Positions 56,519 through 64,000 of a stretch of DNA of 64,000 nt are shown piece by piece; positions within the stretch are counted from its first letter, which is position 1; every line of letters begins with the position of its first letter. Below the pieces are notes generated by a model that worked only from the letters and a program-made list of their open reading frames with translations, was not told the origin of the DNA and did not search any database. The translations under genes and the position numbers were made by a program. Source of the stretch: Maratus speciosus (lineage: Eukaryota > Arthropoda > Arachnida > Araneae > Salticidae); assembly GCA_963932465.1 (NCBI GenBank), contig OZ010786.1, positions 595,933,038 to 595,997,037 of the forward strand. Reading direction: 5' to 3'.

Positions 56519-56745
56519 CTTTAAATGCCCGATTTTTTATTTTGTTTCGAAAAAATTATATATGATTCTCTGAAAGATTTATAATACAGGTGGAAGAAAA
56601 GGGGGAAGAAATTTATGAAGAAAAAAAAATCATAGATACATTTTTCACATAATACGTCAATCTTTTCTTCTGTTGCACATCTGCAATACAAGTAAAAACT
56701 ACTGTTGTGTGGCTGTTTTACGCTAAAATAAAGCAAATTAGTAAA
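56519..56745 (-). pseudogene. Possible piggyBac transposase C-terminal cysteine-rich remnant
   Basis: The minus-strand frame reads KQPHNSSFYLYCRCATEEK, IDVLCEKC, then a Phe-rich stretch with FFHLYYK. A Cys-x-Cys ... Cys-x2-Cys layout followed by aromatic and His-Tyr residues recalls the cysteine-rich tail of piggyBac-group transposases. It ends right beside a TTAA-type terminus (TTTAAATGCCCGATTTTT at 56519) like that of the element at 24167. Only about 35 residues support this, and some cysteines are missing. It may be chance. Confidence 0.3.
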
Positions 56746-57113
56746 AACTTTAATAAGTATGTCTCCAAATACCTTATTTTATATAGTTATTTATTTTATA
56801 AAATTCAACATTTAACTCTTAAATTCCCAGAATAGAATACGTTCTAGAGATTACATAGTTCAGAGAATCTGACTTTATAACAGAAAGTTTCAATGTTAAA
56901 TTTCGCTTTTTTAAAATTCGGAATGTCTGTTTTTTAATTAAAGCAAATATTACTATTTTAATCTTCTGGTGTGAATTAGGTATATGCGAATAAAAAAAAA
57001 TCTATTAAATTTAAAACACTGTTGGTTGCATATATGCAAAGCTGCGCACTAAAGGTTTGAGTGTTTGTACGCTTCAGGAGATTTTAGATCTTTTAGTACC
57101 AGAAATTTCTTAA

Positions 57114-57313
57114 CGCTAAAACGACGGGAAATTTTACTCGAGTTTTATAAAAAATATTTTATACCGGATTTTTTATTTAAATTTGTTTAACATATTTATT
57201 TAACATTTTTTCTATTTGCGGCTTTTAAACTTATTTTATAAAAAAATGTCTGTTTCGAACCGAAATATATTATATGGTAGGGGTCCAAATGGCCCCTCAC
57301 GGTCTTTTTAGTC
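57114..57313. mobile_element. TTAA miniature element (CGCTAAAACGACGG ends)
   Basis: TTAA lies at 57110-57113 and 57314-57317. Left end CGCTAAAACGACGG, right end CACGGTCTTTTTAGTC, inverted with a few mismatches. Internal GGGGTCCAAATGGCCCC hairpin near the right end. Confidence 0.6.
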
Positions 57314-57360
57314 TTAAAGTACTTTTCGGTATATCTGAAGACTTTTTCTTTAAATAAGGG

Positions 57361-57599
57361 TTGGGTTGGGTTGATTTTTGACGGCCAATTATCTACACGA
57401 GGGATATAGGCCCGGGGGGAGTGCCCTCCGTGGGGGTCTTTCTAAGGGAACCTAATCCGTATTAACGCATGGAAGATCCACGGCTCGAAGAAAACCACGA
57501 AAACTCCGAACGATTAGGCCGACGGGCGCGATTGGGATCGAACCCAGCACCTCCCGTCTACCAGCTTCGAGAGCAGAACCTCTCGGCCACTGGCGGGGC
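57361..57599 (-). mobile_element. tRNA-derived SINE family S3, full copy with 13-bp target duplication
   Basis: Perfect duplication CTTTAAATAAGGG lies at 57348-57360 and 57600-57612. The minus-strand head has A-box GTGGCCGAGAGGTTCTG and B-box GGTTCGATCCC; the tail is (AACCC)n. It is the cleanest and probably youngest insertion in this part of the window. Confidence 0.85.
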
Positions 57600-57897
57600 C
57601 TTTAAATAAGGGAAATTTTACGTTACGAAAATTCTGGTAAAGGGTACTTGAAGCGTACGAGACCTGGGTTTGAAATAAATTAATCCAATAACTGGCTTGT
57701 CCGTACGGTGTACGAGCAAGAAGAGTTTACTTGTTTCGTAACTAAAAGTTTTTCGACATCACTAATTTTAAACTGCAATATTTGATTGCTAATAGCAGGC
57801 ATATATCGATTATATAAGGCGAATATTTTGGTACCATAAAAGTGGTGTGCAATCCTTATTTTTAGTTTGTTGTGTCAAAAACAATTTAACCACTTAA

Positions 57898-58126
57898 CCC
57901 TCTCGCTGCGGAATCCGAGCTTTTCTCGGGGATGCATTTTTCCGTCTAATTAACCCTCTTTGTTATTCCCACCAGATATTGTAATTTTTGCCTTAATTAA
58001 CAGGAGCATTTTCCCGATTAAATTAGAGAAAAAAATTTGTTTTGAAAAACCGGTGACCAAAGAATAAAAATTCTTTAATTCGCAATTTTTGAAGCTATTT
58101 TGATAAAAATATTACGCAGCGAGAGG
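57898..58126. mobile_element. TTAA miniature element (CTCGCTGCG family), copy 4
   Basis: TTAA lies at 57894-57897; the right site has decayed to GTAA. Ends CCCTCTCGCTGCG and CGCAGCGAGAGGG are perfect. The interior matches 21153-21382 closely. Confidence 0.72.
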
Positions 58127-58304
58127 GTAAAGGGGAAGAGTAATTAGACTCGGAATATTCTCCTCTTTCAGAATATGAATGTAGCTTGGAAAGACGGATC
58201 ATTTACATGGAAAAATTTAATAAACTTGGATTTCTAAAATTCTAACGCCTTTTTTTGACACATATGAGCGAGTTCCTTCTATCAAGGCCTCCATGTAAAA
58301 TGTA

Positions 58305-58577
58305 CACTGTTAAAAAAAAAAAAAAAAAAAAAAAACCGGAGATTCTACTAGCAATCGAGACACCAGTACTATTTCCGTATGTTAACAGAAATTTCCCCGC
58401 AAAAATTCCAGAAATCCGTATTTTTAAGGAAATTTTCTCCCATAAATTACAGAAAATTTTCCGTTCTTTTGGAATTTATTAAGGAAATTTTCTGTTAAAA
58501 TACGGAAATAGTACTGGCGTCTCAATTGCCAGTAAAATCTCTGTTTTTTAGCCCGTTTTTTTTTTTTTTTTACAGTG
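58305..58577. mobile_element. Foldback element with CACTGT ends and poly-A/poly-T arms
   Basis: CACTGTTAAAAA at left and TTTTTTACAGTG at right. The arms pair through GACACCAGTACTATTTCCGT and TTAACAGAAA against their complements. The open frame here is a by-product. Confidence 0.7.
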
Positions 58578-58579
58578 CA

Positions 58580-59400
58580 CAGTTCATATATATTTCTTTA
58601 TTAAATATATAGATACAACCAGGCTAAATTCACAAATTTAGAAATATAAAATTAAAATCTAAAAGAACATTCAGAAGAATCTTTTGATCGGCAGGAAAAG
58701 ATTTGAAAAATGTAATATGCAATAAAAAGTAAAAGAAATTGTTATTTCACAAATTCACTTTTAAGAAAGTTTTTGGAAAATTTTCTAGTTTAAATTTTCG
58801 ATTTCCTCATAGGTAATTGACCGGAATCAGAACGGTACCTTGGAAAAAAAAATAATTTCTTTACCTTTCAAAGAAAGTTTACTGAATGAAATGAAAACTT
58901 ACGCATCCATATTTTTAGCAATGCCTTTTTGTTTATATAAGAATTTATGCAGGTCTTTCTGAAATTTCATTAATAATTTTCACAAAAAATGTGGTTTTAA
59001 GTAAAACAAAATTCCTTCAATGTGTTTGAATCTATTCAAGGGATTTCTTTGAAAAAAAAATGTTAAACCAAGATGTATTAAAAATGATACAAAATAAAGT
59101 TTTTCAAGTGAATTTAACTTTTCACTTTCAAATTTTAAACGGTTTTAATTCTATGGAAATTCTAAAAATATACATAAAGTATATACATTTCCGGGCTTAT
59201 TTCATCCAAAAATCGCAAATAAAGTGTGGAAAATTGCTGTTACTTTTTTAAAACCTTTTGCATTGATGCCATTTTTAATATATAGATGCCCTCCATTATA
59301 AAACTTTCATTTATATCCTGAAAGAAACCCATATTTCAAATATAATGAAACCTATGGGGCGAATGTCTGGGAATAAATGCAGTTGTATAATTTTACATGT
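58580..59400. other. No recognised feature
   Basis: AT-rich, no inverted ends seen. Confidence 0.4.
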
Positions 59401-59405
59401 GTATA

Positions 59406-59660
59406 TGAGGGCATGAGTTTCAAAACTCGCTTTGTTAAAAATTTTAAAAATCATGTTTTCTCTTTCAATCTATTCTATTGGTAAACCTGTGTGGAAAAAA
59501 ACACAACATTCTGCAAATAAAAAAGTTTTATCCTGTATTTCTGCCATTGTAAATTATTTATTTACAATAAAAATCCATGGACGGATTTAGAGATTTTTTG
59601 CGATTTCCTAAAATTTGATTTTATGGATAAGACGAGTTTTGAAACGCACGTCCTCATATT
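59406..59660. mobile_element. Foldback miniature element, copy 2
   Basis: Arms GAGGGCATGAGTTTCAAAAC and GTTTTGAAACGCACGTCCTC. Same family as 9994-10248. Confidence 0.62.
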
Positions 59661-59662
59661 CA

Positions 59663-59663
<1 letters not shown>

Positions 59664-59713
<50 letters not shown>
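59664..59713 (+). repeat. (TA)n microsatellite
   Basis: About 24 TA units broken by one C. Confidence 0.9.
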
Positions 59714-60099
59714 GTTATATTATTAATCTTTCCTTCGCGATATTTCATTTTTTATGTGCTAAATTGCCGGTATATTCACTAACTTCTTATTTTTTATTAA
59801 TACCTATCATTAATCCTATTCAATTATCCCTAAATTAATTATTATCTTTCTCGATTTGCTTAAATATAAAGCTTTTAGTTTATTCCTAAATTGTATCATG
59901 ATTTCTGTTCATTTTTATTATTTAATGAGAATTCGAATTTTTTAAAAGAGCCATTTTTTTTTATTCGTACTTATTTTATTCCGAGATTATTTTCGCGCGT
60001 TGGGGTATTTTTACTTCTAAATGTATCCGCTCCAAATTGCCAGGACCCTTTGCTTTATTAATACCATTGGCCGTGGTCGACAGATTTATTCGAACGTGT

Positions 60100-60165
60100 A
60101 TTATCAACAGGGTATTATCAACCCTGGTAACCTATCAACCTATTGTATTATCAACCCTGGCTGGT
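60100..60165 (+). repeat. Short repeat of TATTATCAACCCTGG
   Basis: Near-identical words TATTATCAACAGGG, TATTATCAACCCTGG (twice) and CTATCAACC occur in tandem. No function inferred. Confidence 0.5.
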
Positions 60166-60809
60166 CGCTCTTAGACATAATTTGCTCTAAAATTTTCATT
60201 CTAATATTATTAAGATCATGCAGTGAAGTCATTTCCCTGCTAGACCGCAATGCCTTATAAAATTGTGGAAAACTGCTTTGGTGATGTTTGATTAATAAAA
60301 AAGTGGAGCTCTAATTGGCCTCGTTCTTTCATCGTCGAGAAACGCTCAACGATTTCATTTCATGTCTTTCCTCAAGCCACCGGACGACTTGCACCAATAT
60401 CTAACATGCTACAATATAAGCCATCTGGCGAATGGTATTTCTATGTTAATTCTGAGACAGGACTAATGCCGCTGCCTTTATTCTTTTTTATATAATAAAA
60501 GCAGGACGACAACGAGGATGTATTCTTTTTATATAATATATATAATATTTATATAAATATGTACCGGCTGTACGAAAGAAATTAATTTATTTCGTTTAAA
60601 ATCAATTCCTTCGTAAAAGTTTGTTGACATTCATCTGGACGGAAAACTCGTTGACGCAGTATTAAAATTATAATGTATATATTTCTATCATGGAGTTTTG
60701 GATAACTGCAAAAAAAGTAAATATAATTGTTTTATATAGTAAACGACTAATTAAAAGGTAATAATTAATTAATTAATGAGAAGAAATTTTAAACTAGTTC
60801 ATTTTAACA

Positions 60810-60957
60810 TAGCTGCCAACTCTTCCGCTGTTTCAGACCACAAAAATTTAATAGAAATTTTTGCCTTATTTAATCGGCAGATTACGGCGATTTAGAAAGG
60901 TAAAATTTACTTTAAAATTTTTGTGGTCTGAAAAAGCGTAAGATGTTGGCAGCTATG
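60810..60957. mobile_element. Miniature element with CATAGCTGCCAAC ends, copy 1
   Basis: Ends CATAGCTGCCAACTCTTCCG and CGTAAGATGTTGGCAGCTATG-like, flanked by TTTTAA on both sides. Interior AGACCACAAAAATTT pairs with AAATTTTTGTGGTCT. Confidence 0.7.
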
Positions 60958-61439
60958 TTTTAAGGAAAATGTATGATTTATTAGACTAGCTAGTTAAAAT
61001 CTAGAACATTTTTCTTTACAAATTCTCTTTTCAACACATTAAATACAAAGATATAAAATCTTCTGCATCGGAGAAAGTTTTTACACCTAGGAACAATCAG
61101 ACTATTAACGTGAAAATATATCGCTATAAAAGTAAACGATTGATATCTATTAAAGGAAAGTAGATTGATAAAATGTGCAATTTGGCCGTTTAGACTTTTG
61201 TAGATTTCTTAATTCTTTTGTAACCAGAAATTTTGAAAGGAGAATCAGGTAATAAAAGACGCTAATGAATTCACATTACTTAAAAGAATTCGTTATAAAA
61301 AATCGGCAGATTTCAAAGTTTTAGATGTCATCAGAGTTGGCAGTTTGGCACCCATTTTTATTTAGAAATTTCCCATGCATACCAGAAATTTTGAAAAAAG
61401 AATCTATCCATTATGTAGTTACAGAATTTCTGTCATTAA

Positions 61440-61639
61440 CCCCTTCGGGACGGGAGCCTTTTATGAAAATTTTAATCTTTTGTCACCGTTTTTTAAAAAT
61501 AGAAATGTATGTCTTCTTGAATCGAGAAAATGAGCTGATTAAATAAAGCAAATTTTACTGTAAAATTTTACTGGTGAGGAAAAGCAAGGATTCCGAGCGC
61601 TTCATGCGGCACGTATACGTGCCGCTCGTCCCCAAGGGG
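61440..61639. mobile_element. TTAA miniature element (CCCCTTCGGGACG family)
   Basis: TTAA lies at 61436-61439 and 61640-61643. Ends CCCCTTCGGGACGGGAG and CGCTCGTCCCCAAGGGG. A GCACGTATACGTGC palindrome sits near the right end. Confidence 0.68.
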
Positions 61640-61786
61640 TTAAATAAAGCGAAAATCACTATTTTTATTTCTGGCTCAAATTCGGATTTTCTGAATAAAA
61701 ATAGAGCCCAAACTGGCAGTCCTTGATATCATCTCTATATTTTTTTCTAAAAATATGAAGTATCTTAACTTTTTGTTTCTTTTTAA

Positions 61787-61998
61787 CCCTTTGAGCTCTG
61801 GTGGGTGAATTTCTTCAAAATTCCCAAATGTCACATCAGCACCTGTATTTTGAAAACAAAAAATTCGGTTAACGATATACAGGAAAAAATGAATTAATAT
61901 ATTTTCAAATAAATTTGGTCGAATATTCTGGTGCCATTATGACATTTGAGGATTAAAATTTTATGGGAAGAAATTCAACCACCAGAGCTCAAAGGGTT
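61787..61998. mobile_element. TTAA miniature element (CCCTTTGAGCTCTGGTGG family)
   Basis: The ends CCCTTTGAGCTCTGGTGG and CCACCAGAGCTCAAAGGG are perfect 18-bp inverted repeats. TTAA lies at 61783-61786 and 61999-62002, the second being shared with the next element. Confidence 0.8.
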
Positions 61999-62002
61999 TT
62001 AA

Positions 62003-62221
62003 CCCCTTAACTCTCGCTCCCGGCATATCCATGGGTTGTGTCTTTTTTTCAGATTATTCATATTTGTTTGATTCGCACCAGTTTTATAGAATAGTGTAAT
62101 TGGCTTTATTATGGTATCCTGTTACCTGTCACTAAACAAGGTGAGCATTTCTTTTTCAAAAAAGTGGTGCCAATAAGCAATTTGAATTTTTTATCCGTAA
62201 TTTAATGCGAGCGATAAGGGG
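62003..62221. mobile_element. TTAA miniature element (ACTCTCGCTCC ends)
   Basis: TTAA lies at 61999-62002 and 62222-62225. Ends CCCCTTAACTCTCGCTC and GCGAGCGATAAGGGG. The interior matches the outer element at 22535-22903 in inverse orientation, including AAAAAAGTGGTGCCAATAAG. Confidence 0.72.
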
Positions 62222-62225
62222 TTAA

Positions 62226-62739
62226 TGTGCTTTGTTATATTTCAGTATTTGCATACAGAACATAGTAAAATCATTTTTTTCTGTCAGATGGGAGATAATA
62301 AATAGCATTTTGTAAGGCGATTTAAAAATTATTATTTACCAAAAATAAACGCATCTATTATAATAAATATACGTATATATTATTTGCCAGAAGGATATAT
62401 ATAACAACGAAAATAACTTCCTTTGTTCAAACAAGTCCTATTTAATTTGAATAGTAATTGAGAAAAAGGAAGTTTTGTCATTTTTGCTTAAGCTCTTCCA
62501 GAATGGCTAAACGCTTCTCACGGGGCTCCTCGGGTGCGTGGGAACAATTGATTCCGCAGTTATTTTCAACACTCACAGCTATTTGGCTGCTGACGGCGAG
62601 CTGTAAGGTGCGTCTCTCTAGCATGCATATTTCTATGTTTAAACTTAAACTTTTAGACTTCGCACTGATGATGAAGTTTTAGAATTTCCGAAACAGCTGT
62701 ATAAACTCTTTTTGTATAAACATATTTACTTTTGTGCTA
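62226..62739. other. No supported gene; small GC-richer patch at 62500-62620
   Basis: A 74-codon frame (62458-62682) starts MRKRKFCHFCLSSSRMAKRF, with no recognised domain; the local GC rise is modest. I cannot call it a gene. Confidence 0.3.
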
Positions 62740-62743
62740 TTAA

Positions 62744-62954
62744 CCCCTTGAAGGGCACCGGTATATTATATATACCACATAAATTTAATTCCCAAATGCC
62801 ACATTGGCACCAGCATTTTAAAACTGAATTTTGATTTATGCTCTATACGCGAAGAAACGCTTTTAGTTACTTTCATATAAATTTTCTTCTAAATCCTGGT
62901 GTCAATCAATCATTTTATCATTTTAGCAACCGAAGTACTTTGCCCTTCAAGGGG
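62744..62954. mobile_element. TTAA miniature element (CCCCTTGAAGGG family), copy 2
   Basis: TTAA lies at 62740-62743 and 62955-62958. Ends CCCCTTGAAGGGC and GCCCTTCAAGGGG are perfect. Interior CCACATTGGCACCAGCATTT as in copy 1 at 13.6 kb. Confidence 0.78.
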
Positions 62955-62960
62955 TTAAAC

Positions 62961-63110
62961 CATAGCTGCCAACATCTTACGCTTTTTCAGACCACAAAAA
63001 ATTTATAGTAAATTTTACCTTTTTAAATCGCCGTAATCTGCCAATTAAATTAGGCAAAATTTTCTATTAAATTTATGTGGTATGAAAAAGCGGAAGAGTT
63101 GGCAGCTATG
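62961..63110. mobile_element. CATAGCTGCCAAC-ended element, copy 2, 8-bp target duplication
   Basis: Flanked by perfect 8-bp repeats GGTTAAAC (62953-62960 and 63111-63118). Inverted ends and interior as in copy 1, in opposite orientation. The 8-bp duplication argues for a hAT-type rather than piggyBac-type mechanism, although the target overlaps the TTAA of the neighbouring element. Confidence 0.75.
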
Positions 63111-63251
63111 GGTTAAACGTTGCCCATTCATTCTTAATATAGCGCCACAAAGGTCAATCCTCCCATTTTAAGTTAATAATGACTTGTTCTAAGAAGAAAA
63201 TTAATATTTTTATTTACTTATGATTTCAATACTCAAGCTTCCTTTTTTTAA

Positions 63252-63676
63252 CCCATTCACGGTCGCATTAATTTACGGTTTAAAAATTCAAATTGCTCAT
63301 TGGCACCACTTTTTTGAAAAAGAAATATTCCCCTTATTTAATGACAGGTAAAATGATACCATAATAAAGCCAGTTACACTATTTTATAAAACTGATGGGA
63401 ATGAAACAATCTGAATAAAAGACACAGTCACATCTTTTATTCAGATTATTCACAGTCACATTATTTCATCACATTATTTCATCAGTCACAACACAAAAGA
63501 CTGATGAAATAATGGACTGACACCGCAATTTATAAACGAATTTATTAGAAAATACAAACTTGCTTATTTTCATGTACATTATAGTAGGAAAATTTTAGTT
63601 AAATATTCTTGGTGCCGTTTGTCAGTTTTGGCATTAAAATTAGGTGTCCTTTTTAAGAACACCGCGCCGGAAAGGG
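63252..63676. mobile_element. Chimeric TTAA element
   Basis: TTAA lies at 63248-63251 and 63677-63680. The left half (CCCATTCACGGTCGC, TGGCACCACTTTTTTGAAAA) belongs to the family of 22535-22903. The right half (GACACCGCAATTTATAAACG to CGCGCCGGAAAGGG) belongs to the outer element at 21399. The junction near 63425-63515 has small direct repeats of ATTATTTCATCA-type words. Confidence 0.55.
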
Positions 63677-64000
63677 TTAATAAATATTTTCAGATAACAT
63701 TGATATTTTAATCGCAGTTTCTCCAATATATGTTGGTATTTAAAGCTTTATAATTATCTTGAATAAAAATCCTATATAGAAGATTTTTCCGACCTAAAGC
63801 ACTTTTAAAACTTTAAAATCATGACAATTTTTTGCGATCAAAAAGTTTTTTTAAGCATATGTAAGCCATTAAGCTGACATTTTGTTGAAATCAAAAAATG
63901 TTTTATATCAAAAACCACTTTGAAACAGCCTAACTTTTTACTTCAGTGCACTTGTCAGCTTGTATCAGACATTTATAAGATGTTTCTCAGAAGTTTTTTT

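Noticed and set aside
62458..62682. Possible small basic protein or exon
   Set aside because: Starts with a basic, Cys-containing stretch, but no domain, no splice context and only slight GC rise.

Overview
This window looks like repeat-dominated, AT-rich nuclear DNA from an invertebrate, most likely an arthropod. The evidence is the mix of mobile DNA: piggyBac-type TTAA miniature elements, pogo/Tigger, Tc1/Tc3, hAT and Transib fragments, an RTE-like LINE, Penelope-like sequences and several tRNA-derived SINEs. There is no bacterial gene organisation and no operon. I could not identify the species. I found no convincing host protein-coding gene, no functional tRNA or rRNA gene and no CRISPR array. 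Every longer reading frame I can interpret belongs to a transposon or to a palindromic repeat.

Layout, left half. 1-997 is the 3' part of a Penelope-like element with a GIY-YIG endonuclease frame, flanked by inverted terminal repeats. 2024-2451 is a broken Transib (RAG1-related) transposase. 4690-5610 is an unclassified element with 30-bp inverted ends. 6549-8270 is the first copy of a large dispersed repeat (called R1 here), split by a second family (called ACG here, after its ACCCGACTG ends). 8935-9978 is a pogo/Tigger element. Around 12.7-14 kb lie hAT-like and TTAA elements. 19.0-19.6 kb is an inverted pair of tRNA-Thr-like SINEs. 20.5-26.4 kb is a thicket of TTAA elements, some nested three deep. 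28.3-28.8 kb is a hAT miniature element inside a TTAA element.

Layout, right half. 29.0-31.9 kb holds a polypurine-tailed repeat, another TTAA element and a diverged direct-repeat array. 32.2-33.6 kb carries a Tc3-like transposase fragment, a Tigger element with a CENP-B-type helix-turn-helix and another transposase remnant. 35.2-38.0 kb holds further R1 and ACG copies and a tRNA-Ser-like SINE with an inserted foldback. 40.1-40.5 and 44.5-45.3 kb are two more inverted SINE clusters. 54-64 kb returns to Tc1, SINE and TTAA elements.

The most unusual structure is at 46800-53992. Two 453-bp hairpin elements bound a 7.2-kb segment that interrupts an R1 copy. Between them lie an atypical Penelope-like reverse transcriptase pseudogene on the plus strand, a SINE with clean target duplications, and a 5'-truncated RTE-like LINE on the minus strand. 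This may be a composite mobile unit or the product of ectopic recombination between hairpin elements.

No genes here appear to work together as a pathway. The window records successive waves of insertion whose order can be read from nesting and target-site duplications.
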